Part shown: one piece after another, positions 26,529-34,705 of the stretch
How positions within the stretch are numbered: the first letter of the stretch is position 1
Layout: every line of letters begins with the position of its first letter
NCBI GenBank assembly: GCA_029259535.1
Contig: JAPHEF010000012.1
Location: 1 to 41,670, forward strand
Direction of reading: 5' to 3'
DNA length: 41,670 bases
Source: Alkanophaga liquidiphilum
Lineage (GTDB): Archaea; Halobacteriota; Syntropharchaeia; Alkanophagales; B39-G2
Notes under the pieces: model-generated
What the model was told of the DNA's origin: nothing
Database searches by the model: none
Seen by the model: the letters and a program-made list of their open reading frames with translations, nothing else
Translations under genes and position numbers: made by a program

Positions 26529-26908
26529 AAAAAGTTTTAGCGCTTCGACATATTGTTGGAAAGGATTGGGTATGAGCTTGGCAGATGCTTTCGCAGGACG
26601 CTGGGAGCTAAGGGCTCAGTGATTAAGCTTAGAAATTTAGACCACTGCGCATCCGGCAAGGCGCATAAAGACATTGAAATGCAACGCTCGTCAGCGAATT
26701 ATAAAGGGCACGACGGAAATTTGGATGAGCTTGAAACTTACCGAGCGGTTCAACGAATCCGTGGGCGTGACGAGTTATATGCGCATGTCTATGCAGCTGT
26801 CGGTGGGTCATGTGCCACTCCAGCCGAGCTTTGAAGTTTTGGCTGAGAATACAGCAATGAGCCGTCGGTAGGTCATGTGCCACTCCAGCCCGCTCAAAGC
26901 CGCTCACA
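26529..26908. other. Gene-poor decayed stretch
   Basis: Short open frames on both strands overlap with no ribosome binding sites. None resembles a known protein. Plus-strand phrases such as LERIGYELGRCFRRTLGAKG suggest remains of a gene but are too short to name. The right end carries the 27-bp direct repeat listed separately. Confidence 0.4.
26799..26890. repeat. 27-bp direct repeat, two copies
   Basis: GTCGGTGGGTCATGTGCCAC at 26799 and GTCGGTAGGTCATGTGCCAC at 26864 both continue CTCCAGCC-like. Each copy is 27 bp, with one mismatch, and 38 bp separates them. They lie at the edge of the decayed region next to the nicotinamidase gene. Two copies are too few for a CRISPR. They may be target duplications or internal repeats of a lost element. 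Confidence 0.55.
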
Positions 26909-27493
26909 TCACTTTATCAAAACGCTTTTCGTTATTTTTGCGTTTAGCACGTTTTTCATATGCCGTATCCCGTAGTCCTGTTCGTAGTCACTAATGGCGG
27001 CGACGCAGTCCGCAGGAACGACGACGGCATAGCCTTGCATCGCAGCATCCGCCGCAGTATGCAGCACGCAGATGTTCGTGACGACGCCCGTGATTATCAA
27101 AGTGGCAATGTCCCGCTCTCTTAGATATAAATCGAGGTCAGTACTGAAGAAGGCACTGTAGCGCCGCTTTTTGACCACATGGCTTTTCTCAGGCACTTCC
27201 AACTCGTCAACGATTTCGGCGCCGTCCGTGCCGGCGACGCAGTGCTTCGGCCATATTTTGAATTCGGGGTCGTCGTCTCGGTGCCAATCCTGCGTGAATA
27301 TCCAGTGCTCCTGCGGGACGCTCGTGCGTTGCAGCAGCGATTTTATTCCCCCGACGGCGTTTTTCGCTGCATCCCCGATGTAAAGGGCACCACCTTCGTA
27401 ACAAAAATCTTTTTGCATGTCCACGATGATGATTGCGGTTTCTGCGGGCTTTATGATAACCTCCTCCGCCTTTATCTTAGTTTCCGCCGCCAT
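26909..27493 (-). CDS. Nicotinamidase/isochorismatase-family hydrolase
   Basis: 194 residues with the cysteine-hydrolase triad Asp25 (IIIVDMQKDF), Lys109 or its neighbour (VVKKRRYSAF) and Cys142 (TNICVLHTA). Asp69, His71 and His84 (QDWH ... WPKHC) match the metal site of nicotinamidases, and WPKHCVAGTDGAE is typical of that branch. The likely reaction is nicotinamide to nicotinate plus ammonia in NAD salvage. A related amidase is possible. Its ATG overlaps the stop of the pyrophosphatase gene (TAATG), so the two are likely co-translated. Confidence 0.85.
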   Translation of the reverse strand: MAAETKIKAEEVIIKPAETAIIIVDMQKDFCYEGGALYIGDAAKNAVGGIKSLLQRTSVPQEHWIFTQDWHRDDDPEFKIWPKHCVAGTDGAEIVDELEVPEKSHVVKKRRYSAFFSTDLDLYLRERDIATLIITGVVTNICVLHTAADAAMQGYAVVVPADCVAAISDYEQDYGIRHMKNVLNAKITKSVLIK

Positions 27494-29589
27494 TATACCA
27501 ATCCTCCGAAGATGGCGTAGCTCGTGATGAGACCGGCGAAGAGGATGGCGATAGTGTTCATGACTTTTATCAGCGGGTTGATTGCGGGACCAGCAGTATC
27601 CTTGTAAGGGTCGCCGACGGTGTCGCCGACGACCGCCGCCTTGTGCGCTTCAGAGCCCTTGCCGCCGAGGTTGCCCTTTTCGATGTATTTCTTGGCGTTG
27701 TCCCAGGCGGCACCACCGGTCGCCATCTGCAAAGCAAGTAGGAGTCCCGTGACGATAGACCCAAGGAGGAGCCCACCGAGCGCCACAGGTCCAAGGACGA
27801 AGCCGACCGCCAGCGGGAACAGCACCGCTATCAATCCCGGAACGGTCATGCCTTTGAGCGCCTCTTTCGTGACGATGTCCACGCACCGCCCATATTCCGG
27901 ACGTGCTCGCCCCTCCATGATGCCCTCAATTTCATGGAACTGCCGCCGCACTTCTTCTACGACTTTAAATGCGCCATTGCCGACCGCTCGCAGGCAGAAC
28001 GCCGAGAACAGGAACGGGATGAGCCCGCCGATGAAGAGCCCCGCGAGGACGTAGGGGTCGGCGAGGTTGAACTTTTCGAGTATTTCCGTGACTGAGATGC
28101 TCGCCTTAATGCTGACCTCGACGACATAAGCCATAAAGAGTGTGAGTGCCGCAAGCGCCGCTGAGCCAATGGCGAACGCCTTTGTTACCGCCTTCGTTGT
28201 GTTCCCAACAGCGTCGAGGGCGTCCGTTGTCTCCCGGACTTCGGGGTCGAGGTCTGCCATCTCAGCGATACCTCCCGCATTATCAGTTATCGGACCGTAG
28301 GAGTCCATAGCGATAATCATGCCGGTCAGCGAGATCATACCCATGACGGCGATCGCAACGCCATATGCGCCGACGGCAATGCCGCTCGCCGTGGCAATGC
28401 TGACGGTGGAACTACCTGCGAAGAAGGATGCGAGGATGCCGCCGCAGATGACGAGAGCGGGGAGTGCGGTGGATTCAAGCCCCATTGAAAGTCCTATGAT
28501 GATGTTTGTCGCCGGGCCTGTCTGTGAGGACTCTGCAATCGCCCTCACCGCCCTGTAACGATCCGCCGTATAATACTCAGTGATTGCAAAGAGGGCAATG
28601 GCGATGACAAGCCCGACGAGCGACGCAACATAAATGCCGACACCGAGCCCGGGAACGAGAGCTTTTGATGCGAAGTAAAAGCCAATGGCGGAGAGCACGC
28701 CCGCCACGGCGAGCCCCCGATACATGGCGCCTATGATGCTTCCATTTTCTCGCATGCGCACCGAGAATACGCTGACTATGGAGGCGAGGATGGCGATCGC
28801 GCCGAGGACGAGCGGGAAGAGCACGTAATTTGCGTCTTTAAAGATGAGGTAGCCGAGGAGCATGGCGCCGATCGCCGTCACCGCATAAGTTTCGAAGAGG
28901 TCAGCCGCCATGCCTGCGCAGTCGCCGACGTTGTCGCCGACGTTGTCGGCGATAACCGCCGGGTTCCTCGGGTCGTCCTCGGGTATGCCCCTCTCAACCT
29001 TTCCAACGAGGTCTGCGCCGACGTCTGCGGACTTCGTGTAAATGCCGCCACCTATTCGAGCGAAGAGCGAGATCAGGCAGGCGCCGAAGCCGAAGCCGAC
29101 GACAGCCTCCAAAGCCTCGAGATATGCATGTTCGGCGGGCGGAACGCCCTTTGTCAGCATGAAGAACGGCACACTTATTCCGAGAAGCGCCAAGCCGACG
29201 ACGCAGAGTCCCGTGACCGAGCCGCCTTTAAACGCTACGGAGAGTGCCCTTTTAACGCCTTCTCTTGCGACGTTCGCCACTCTCGTGTTCGCGCGCACCG
29301 ACATATTCATTCCTAAGTAGCCTGCGAGCGCAGAAAGTGACGCACCTGCGAGGAAGCAGACCGCCGTCTTCAGATTGATGGTAACAGCGAGCACCACGAA
29401 GAGCGCAGCTGCGAACACCGCAATCGTTCGATACTGACGGTTTAAGTAAGCCATTGCGCCTTCCTTCACCGCCTCCGAAATCTCGACCATGCGCTCGCTG
29501 CCCCGCTCCTCCCTGAGCACGAGATGTGCGAGAAGCGCTGCAAATGCTAAAGCGAGCGCCGCCGAACCCACCACCAATGCCGTGAACAT
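27493..29589 (-). CDS. hppA: Membrane-bound proton-pumping pyrophosphatase
   Basis: 698 residues with about 15-16 TM helices. The signature D-V-G-A-D-L-V-G-K-V-E lies near 185-195, DNVGDNVGDCAGMAADLFE near 220, DNAGGIAEM near 440, and a C-terminal loop with GDTVGDPYKDTAGPAIN. It hydrolyses PPi and pumps H+ out. GNTTKA near 462 has Lys where K+-dependent enzymes have Ala, which marks the K+-independent H+-pumping class. PPi hydrolysis drives biosynthesis and saves energy, as expected in an energy-limited anaerobe. GGGGGT precedes ATG 29589, and an AT-rich box (AATTTAAATT) lies about 30 nt upstream. Confidence 0.96.
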   Translation of the reverse strand: MFTALVVGSAALALAFAALLAHLVLREERGSERMVEISEAVKEGAMAYLNRQYRTIAVFAAALFVVLAVTINLKTAVCFLAGASLSALAGYLGMNMSVRANTRVANVAREGVKRALSVAFKGGSVTGLCVVGLALLGISVPFFMLTKGVPPAEHAYLEALEAVVGFGFGACLISLFARIGGGIYTKSADVGADLVGKVERGIPEDDPRNPAVIADNVGDNVGDCAGMAADLFETYAVTAIGAMLLGYLIFKDANYVLFPLVLGAIAILASIVSVFSVRMRENGSIIGAMYRGLAVAGVLSAIGFYFASKALVPGLGVGIYVASLVGLVIAIALFAITEYYTADRYRAVRAIAESSQTGPATNIIIGLSMGLESTALPALVICGGILASFFAGSSTVSIATASGIAVGAYGVAIAVMGMISLTGMIIAMDSYGPITDNAGGIAEMADLDPEVRETTDALDAVGNTTKAVTKAFAIGSAALAALTLFMAYVVEVSIKASISVTEILEKFNLADPYVLAGLFIGGLIPFLFSAFCLRAVGNGAFKVVEEVRRQFHEIEGIMEGRARPEYGRCVDIVTKEALKGMTVPGLIAVLFPLAVGFVLGPVALGGLLLGSIVTGLLLALQMATGGAAWDNAKKYIEKGNLGGKGSEAHKAAVVGDTVGDPYKDTAGPAINPLIKVMNTIAILFAGLITSYAIFGGLV

Positions 29590-29964
29590 GATGACCCCCG
29601 TTCAATTCTCAACTTCACAATTTAAATTTGCTTTCCCTTTAAACCGTGTGCACACTCGATTTGCCTTCCCAACGCCCACCCAGCTTTATTTAATATTTGA
29701 TAGTATAGGTGTCCAATGAGCTTCGAGGAAGAGATTAAAACATTCCTTCAAAAAGAAGGTGCTGACATATCGGGAATATGCGCTGCTAAGCCATTTAAAG
29801 AATCTGAGGTGATATTATCGGGTGCGGAGAGCGTCATCGTCGTCGCGGTTCGGCACTCAAGAGCCGCCCTCTCGTCGAAGAACCTTAGAGTGAAACAATA
29901 CGACACCCTCATCGCATATAGGGAGATAGATAGGATAACAAGAGCGTTATTCAGATTTTTAGGA

Positions 29965-30184
29965 AGATGTTGCTGCTAATCCCCTTCTTTTCAAAGGAGG
30001 GATACAGCAGGGGAGGTGGATGGGAAAGTATTTATATACTTGCGTTTGAATATATGACGAGTCCGTGGGTATAACCTGCGGATAGGGGCTGCGTGCCCAG
30101 CTCGAAGGGGAGCGCCGTATTTGGCACACTCCCCAACCTCGCGCATCCGGTGGATGCCCCTTCAGTGAGGGGAGGAGGTCACAG
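29965..30184 (+). mobile_element. Short IS200/IS605-like element without transposase, inserted in the QueG-like gene
   Basis: About 220 bp that break the host frame. The left part is an imperfect hairpin (29973-30010, arms CTGCT..ATCCC and GGGAT..AGCAG). It is followed by GGGGAGGTGGATGGGAAAGT (30010-30029) and a TATA-like TATTTATATA. The right part is GC-rich with hairpins GCATCC/GGATGC (30143-30157) and CCCCTT/GAGGGG (30057+100 to 30172), and ends GGTCAC. Hairpin ends and no terminal inverted repeat or target duplication are typical of IS200/IS605 relatives. There is no room for tnpA or tnpB, though one frame before the end could be a tnpB tail. Exact ends are uncertain by a few nt. A similar element lies at 34467-34705. 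Confidence 0.6.
30030..30039 (+). promoter_or_regulatory. TATA-like box inside the short element
   Basis: ATTTATATAC, framed by a small palindrome (AAGTAT...ATACTT). Transcription would begin near 30060 and cross about 120 nt of hairpin-rich sequence to the element end at 30184 and into the flank. The equivalent spot in the second element is also AT-rich. Confidence 0.35.
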
Positions 30185-30670
30185 GAAAAAGGATTCGAAG
30201 CCGTCGTAATACCGCCGTATTTTCCCGTAAGAATGGGGAGGCAAGGCATATTTGGGGACTTCCCGCACAGACGTGCCGCTGTGGAAGCAGGACTTGGCGA
30301 AATAGGCATCAACGGTCTCCTCATAACGCCGCAGTTCGGACCGAGAGTCCGATTTGGCTCCGTGCTCACGACTGCACGTTTGAAGCCCGATAAGAAATTT
30401 GAAGAAAAGTTGTGCGACAGAGAGGGATGCCGCAAGTGCATAGAGGCGTGCCCGGCAGGGGCCATAAGTGAAAATGGCTGGGATAGGGCAAAATGCACAC
30501 GCTTCGTAGGGCGTTACCACGAAATACCTAAAATCCTTGAAGCTTTGACAAAAGATGCAAGGAATGCATTAAGGTCAGAATCCGTCTGGGACTTCTACCA
30601 GCAGCTCGTCATGGGCACCGTCCAATATTGCTTTGAGTGCGTTAGTGCGTGCCCCGTAGGCATGAGGTGA

Positions 30671-30803
30671 GGCGTGAGCGGGAGCGACGCCAAATTTTAA
30701 GGACCTCGGCGATTTCGAGTTTGATGGTAAACGGCTTGCGAGGAAGCTCGAGCTAAAGAAATAGCTGACGTGCTGACAGGGCGGTCCGCAGGTAACCGGC
30801 GAC
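30671..30803. other. Short intergenic region with an open fragment
   Basis: After the QueG-like stop, another plus phase is open to TAG at 30762-30764 and reads NFKDLGDFEFDGKRLARKLE. It may be the original C-terminus of the QueG-like protein put out of phase, or a chance ORF. No start codon or ribosome binding site is convincing. Confidence 0.3.
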
Positions 30804-31895
30804 TCAAAACCTGAAAACCTCGTCCCATTTCCTCTCCCCAACGACAACGCCGAACTCCAGCGGCGTCATCACCGGCTTCTTAAAGTCGTAAAAGTCCTCG
30901 GCGAGCCTCGGGCATGCCGTGCTAACGAAGGCGTCCACATCAAAAGCCAAGAGCTTCTCCCTCGTCACCTCGTCCATGGAAATCAAATAGGCTTTAAACC
31001 CCTTACGCCTCGCAAGCCTCAAAATTTCAAGAGCTGCCTTTAAGTCGAACTGCCCCGGTTTCATGCCTAAAAGCACGCCAAATCGCCTCGCATCGGACGC
31101 CCGCTCCGTAACTGCCATGCGCTTAGCCATCAGTCGCTTTGGCGTCACCTCTTCTACGCTACCGCTGAGAGGGTCGGCGACGACCACTTTTTTGCCTAAG
31201 TAGAGACTGAGCCCTTCGGCATGGAATTTCCCACTGCCTAGAAGAAGAATCTCCTCGCAACCGGAAGCCGCCGCGGAAAAGTCGCAGCCGAGAATTTGCC
31301 CCTCACATTTTGCTCGCATCTTCCCCAGAGGTCTAGAGACACAGCCGTTCTTCCCTTTGCCAGCTACAACATACTTTCCAAAGTTTTTAAGCGTAGTCCT
31401 GGCTTCTTCTAAAGAATGAGCATGCTGGACTGTTGCGACAAGTCCGACGGCGTTGCTACGCAGGAGAGGCGCAGCTTTCGCCACAACAGGCTTGACATCG
31501 ACGAGCGCCCTACATTCCAGGAAGATACAACGCTCCTGAATTACTGAGCGAAGCCGCTCGCAACGCTCAGCCGCTTTACGAAGCAACCTCGTCGCCGATT
31601 CCTGCCGCTCGCCTGTCGTTTCATCTGCAAGCTCGCTACTGACGAGAAATTCGGAGTGTCCAAAGTGGAAAAGCACGTCCACAAGCTCCAAAAGCTGCAC
31701 GTCCACGTCGCAGGCACCGTAACATGAACGCCCCGAAATTACGGTCTCCACGCCGAAGCTTGAAATTTCCGACGCTATTTCTGTGCCGAACCGCTTAAGA
31801 CCATCAGGGAGCTGGATGCCCGCCACGCTTACGCCCCTCTCCTTAATTACCCGCTTCACCTTCTCCAACTCAAAATCCAATTTCGCCACGGTCAT
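30804..31895 (-). CDS. dph2: 2-(3-amino-3-carboxypropyl)histidine synthase (diphthamide step 1)
   Basis: 363 residues from ATG 31895. The three cysteines that hold the 4Fe-4S cluster in archaeal Dph2 are visible: Cys58 (SGRSCYGACD), Cys204 (ILGCDF) and Cys328 (STACPRL). The enzyme uses SAM in a non-canonical radical reaction to put an aminocarboxypropyl group on the diphthamide histidine of aEF2. Three alpha/beta domains of about 110 residues fit the family. It also has extra cysteines (CSRSV/CEGQ region). The ATG overlaps the TGA of mfnA (TGATG), so the two are translationally coupled. A TTG at 31898 is in frame but less likely. Confidence 0.93.
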   Translation of the reverse strand: MTVAKLDFELEKVKRVIKERGVSVAGIQLPDGLKRFGTEIASEISSFGVETVISGRSCYGACDVDVQLLELVDVLFHFGHSEFLVSSELADETTGERQESATRLLRKAAERCERLRSVIQERCIFLECRALVDVKPVVAKAAPLLRSNAVGLVATVQHAHSLEEARTTLKNFGKYVVAGKGKNGCVSRPLGKMRAKCEGQILGCDFSAAASGCEEILLLGSGKFHAEGLSLYLGKKVVVADPLSGSVEEVTPKRLMAKRMAVTERASDARRFGVLLGMKPGQFDLKAALEILRLARRKGFKAYLISMDEVTREKLLAFDVDAFVSTACPRLAEDFYDFKKPVMTPLEFGVVVGERKWDEVFRF

Positions 31896-33037
31896 CAACT
31901 TAAGCCCAAAGCCCCCGCAAAATCCACCAAAAATTGCTCAGCTGCTTCCTCAGTGACGTGCGGCATGATTACGAGACGCAGTGCCTTCGGCTTCTTCGTG
32001 GTGGAGACACGCCAGCCCCACTCCCTCAAACGCTCGGCAACAAGCTCCACATTCTCAACTTTTAAGGCGATTACGTTCATAACAGGCTCGATCACAGGCT
32101 CCACGCCAAGTTTGCGAGCCCCCTCGACGATGAGTTTCGTGAGCCGCATACACTCTCCCACTACCTTTCTAAGCCCCTCTCTTCCCAGAAGTTTAAGCAC
32201 TGCAAATGTTGCGGCAGCAGCAGCCCCGCTCCTCGTCCCGACGAGCGAATACTGCGCCTTCGTCGTGAGGTACGGTGTTTCGACGGCGAGAGCTTCGAGG
32301 TGTTCGCGGCGACGGAACAGGAGGCAGCCCGCGGGAATCGTGCTCATCCCCATCTTATGCGGGTCTATGGATATGGCAGACACGCCCTCTATCGAAAAGT
32401 CGAACTTATAGCGACGCTCCAGAAACGGAATGACAAAGCCGCCGAACGCCGCATCCACATGTAGAAACACGCTTTTCTCGAGCGCAAGCTCCGCAAGCTC
32501 TTCAATAGGGTCAATCTGCCCGAACTCCGTCGTCCCGGCGATGCCGACTATCGCTACGGTCCGCTTGTCCGTTAACTCCCCAACGGCACCCACGTCCACC
32601 CTCAGCTCGTCGTCGAGCCTCGCCTTCCGCACCTCTAAGGAAAGCAGGTCCGCTATTTTATCAAACGAGAAGTGTGCGGACTCCGGCACCACGATGTTAA
32701 AGGTGGCGTTGCCCAACTCCTTTCTTTTGAGGTTGCGGGCTGCCCGTATCGCTTGGATATTTGACTCGGTCCCGCCTGTGGTCACGTAGCCCACCGCATC
32801 CTCTTTTCCAAGCAGCGAGCCGAGCATCCTCACAACTTCGCTCTCCATCTCCTTCGTCCCCGGGAAGAGCCCGTAGTCGCCGAGGTTCGCCTCTATGAAC
32901 TTCATGTGCGCCCGTATCGCAATCTCATGAGGATACGTGCACATCGAGGAGAAAATCCGCTCGTAGCGCAAATCCTTCCGCTTCTTCTCTTCCAGCAGTA
33001 GTTCTACTTCCTCAACACTCAAGCCCCGTTCTTCCAT
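31895..33037 (-). CDS. mfnA: MfnA-type PLP-dependent L-tyrosine/L-aspartate decarboxylase
   Basis: 380 residues, group II decarboxylase fold. Lys228 in ISIDPHKMGMS binds PLP, TTGGTESN (87-93) is the PLP phosphate loop, and HVDAAFGGF carries the PLP-contacting Asp. In archaea MfnA makes tyramine for methanofuran, or beta-alanine from aspartate for CoA. The specificity is not evident from sequence. GGAGGGG lies upstream of ATG 33037. It is followed directly by dph2 in an overlapping pair. The cysteine in CTYPHEIA and the GDYGLFPGT signature match archaeal members. Confidence 0.92.
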   Translation of the reverse strand: MEERGLSVEEVELLLEEKKRKDLRYERIFSSMCTYPHEIAIRAHMKFIEANLGDYGLFPGTKEMESEVVRMLGSLLGKEDAVGYVTTGGTESNIQAIRAARNLKRKELGNATFNIVVPESAHFSFDKIADLLSLEVRKARLDDELRVDVGAVGELTDKRTVAIVGIAGTTEFGQIDPIEELAELALEKSVFLHVDAAFGGFVIPFLERRYKFDFSIEGVSAISIDPHKMGMSTIPAGCLLFRRREHLEALAVETPYLTTKAQYSLVGTRSGAAAAATFAVLKLLGREGLRKVVGECMRLTKLIVEGARKLGVEPVIEPVMNVIALKVENVELVAERLREWGWRVSTTKKPKALRLVIMPHVTEEAAEQFLVDFAGALGLS

Positions 33038-33080
33038 TCTCGCCCCTCCGTTCTTACTCTAACGTCCAGACGTTCTTCCA

Positions 33081-33893
33081 CTAACGCTCAAAACTCCCAA
33101 ATAACTTGGATGCCAACGATTTCTTCTCGACTACGCATACGTTTTTAAAACTGCAAATGTCGCAGCGTGCGTGCTCGCTTTTCTCGGGAAACATGCCTCC
33201 TTTTATCCTCCGAATCCTTTTTAACGCCCGCAAAGCCTCTATTTTATCCCGCCTCCATATCAAAACTTCCCTAAACTCCCCCGCTCTCACGTATTCCACA
33301 AGCCCCTTCTTAACAACAGTTGAAGACTTCTCCTCTAAAAGCAGGGCGTATGCTGCAAGCTGCACCCTGTCCGCATGCCATACGCCAAACTCTGGGCAGC
33401 GAGCCGATGCTCGCACGATACAAGGTGTTAACTCCTGGCGCTTGCCATAAAAAAGCTTGTCAAGCACGCCGCTCAGCCCCAACCGCTCGGAAACTAAGAA
33501 TACGTCCCTCGCACGCTCCTCCTCGAAAAATCTACCGTCTTTCAGTATTTTCTCCAACCAACCCTGCCTCTCAAGCTCTACGGCGAGCGCCGCCCTGCTC
33601 TCAGCAAGCAAGCTTGAAATGTGGGAGGCATCGGCGACGCTCAGAAGTTCTTGAAGCTCGTCCCGATACGCCACCGCCACTGCTTCCACCGCTGCATCTA
33701 ATATCTTATCTACAAGTGCAGCGGCATCACCATCCGCATCGCTTCCTTCTGAAAACAAACTAGGCAGCACGTGCGCAATTTCTTTGAAAATGATGTTTTC
33801 AAGCGACCTTCTAAGCTCATATCCCCTGCTAAGAAAGTAAACCTGGCGAGGACAGTTCAAGAAAATGCCTATCTCTGAAACCCTCACGTCCAT
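33081..33893 (-). CDS. Cas4-like (DUF83) protein with altered nuclease motif
   Basis: 270 residues. Cys14 (FLNCPRQVYF) and C244-x2-C247-x5-C253 (CDICSFKNVC) form the Fe-S site of the Cas4/AddB-like RecB nuclease family. Asp145 (GVLDKLF) is the conserved metal ligand, and DRVQLAAYALLLEE supplies the QhxxY motif. The E-x-K strand is replaced by C-I-V-R (158-161), so the usual catalytic Glu and Lys are missing. Archaeal DUF83 proteins near informational genes sometimes share this. No CRISPR array or other cas gene lies in the window, so a role outside CRISPR adaptation is likely. It is divergent from pdaD across 50 bp. Confidence 0.75.
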   Translation of the reverse strand: MDVRVSEIGIFLNCPRQVYFLSRGYELRRSLENIIFKEIAHVLPSLFSEGSDADGDAAALVDKILDAAVEAVAVAYRDELQELLSVADASHISSLLAESRAALAVELERQGWLEKILKDGRFFEEERARDVFLVSERLGLSGVLDKLFYGKRQELTPCIVRASARCPEFGVWHADRVQLAAYALLLEEKSSTVVKKGLVEYVRAGEFREVLIWRRDKIEALRALKRIRRIKGGMFPEKSEHARCDICSFKNVCVVEKKSLASKLFGSFER

Positions 33894-33943
33894 CTAACAA
33901 AGTTGTTTAAAGTTTTTTATGTTGCTTTATCAATTAGGGAGAG

Positions 33944-34420
33944 ATGCTGCCGAAGAAGTTTTTCGTAACGACGGGCGTCGGCATGGACGAAGACCCGTTG
34001 AACGCCTTTGACTGCGCACTGCGGGACGCTGGCATCTCAGAGTGCAACCTTGTGCTCGTGTCCTCGATTCTACCAAGGGATGCAACGCACGTCGAGCCCG
34101 TGCGCATCGAACCCGGCACGATTACGTTCTGCGTCCTCGCTCGGCAGGACGGTAACGCCGGCGAGATAATCAGTGCGGGCATCGGCTATGGTTGGCTTTC
34201 CGACGACAGCGGACGGCGAATACACGGCGTCGTCTGCGAGCACGGCGGCTTCCGTTCCAAAGAATTCGTGAGGGGGAAGCTCGAAGCCATGCTCTGCCGC
34301 ATGGCGAAAGTCCGAGGGCTGAACCTTGAAGAAAAGCGAATATATGTGGAATCCGTGGAGGTAGAAGAGGGGAAGTGCGGCTCTATCGTCGCCGCTCTCG
34401 TCTTCGTCCCCGAGCCGTAG
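33944..34420 (+). CDS. pdaD: Pyruvoyl-dependent arginine decarboxylase
   Basis: 158 residues, the family length. The proenzyme self-cleaves between Ser40 and Ser41 (LVLVSSILP), leaving a beta subunit of 40 residues and an alpha subunit with an N-terminal pyruvoyl group. IEPGTITFCVLAR and GIGYGWLSD are typical. It makes agmatine for polyamine synthesis and archaeosine/agmatidine-related modification. GGGAGAG lies just upstream of the ATG, and GTTTAAAGTTTTTTATG about 25-45 nt upstream is a plausible promoter. Confidence 0.95.
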   Translation: MLPKKFFVTTGVGMDEDPLNAFDCALRDAGISECNLVLVSSILPRDATHVEPVRIEPGTITFCVLARQDGNAGEIISAGIGYGWLSDDSGRRIHGVVCEHGGFRSKEFVRGKLEAMLCRMAKVRGLNLEEKRIYVESVEVEEGKCGSIVAALVFVPEP

Positions 34421-34466
34421 TATTACTTGCTGTTTTTGGCATATTTTTCACTGCCTTTAGACGGAA

Positions 34467-34705
34467 GTGAACTACCACCCGTTAAAACGGGTGGCTTCCC
34501 CCAGATAAACACGCCACTACGACTGGGGTCGGGCGGTTCACGCGTCCCGCTGCCACCCATCTCACCTTCCTCAGAGCGGGAAGTCTTTTGACGGGCGGCA
34601 CATTCTACACAGGGGACGCCTGTGCTTGAAATAACATGCATTCAAGGCATAAAAAAACTTTCCCTCCCACCTCCCCTAATTCACCGATTGAAATCAGTGG
34701 TCCTC
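34467..34705 (-). mobile_element. Second short IS200/IS605-like element, minus strand
   Basis: About 239 bp between pdaD and cbiB. Read on the minus strand it opens with hairpin CACTGATT-TC-AATCGGTG (34699-34682), then GGGGAGGTGGGAGGGAAAGT (34677-34658, 18/20 identical to the box in the element at 29965) and an AT-rich TTTTTTAT. It ends with a perfect 9-bp hairpin CCACCCGTT/AACGGGTGG (34475-34494) and GTAGTTCAC at 34467. The GTTCAC terminus after such a hairpin is typical of IS605 right ends. A minus-strand open frame (GGSGTREPPDPSRSG...GKPPVLTGGSS) looks like a TnpB C-terminal tail. No transposase is present. The left end abuts the cbiB stop codon. Confidence 0.65.

Larger units (their letters stand above)
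29716..30670 (+). pseudogene. QueG-like 4Fe-4S protein gene interrupted by an insertion
   Basis: The N-terminal part (29716 to about 29964) encodes MSFEEEIKTFLQKEGADISG and runs into a stop at 29977-29979 inside an inserted element. The C-terminal part resumes about 30185 (EKGFEAVVIPPYFPVRMGRQ) and ends at 30670. Together they give about 245 residues of the COG1600/epoxyqueuosine-reductase-like family: a corrinoid/NAD-domain-like N-terminus and two 4Fe-4S sets (CDREGCRKCIEACPAG and CFECVSACPVG). In archaea such proteins are redox proteins of uncertain substrate. TTTATTTAATATTT near 29682-29695 is a plausible promoter. From an ATG at 30233 the C-terminal part could be made alone, but it would lack the N-terminal domain. 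Confidence 0.75.

Noticed and set aside
33081..34420. A CRISPR-Cas locus around the Cas4-like gene
   Set aside because: No repeat-spacer array and no cas1, cas2 or effector gene is seen. The neighbours are mfnA and pdaD.
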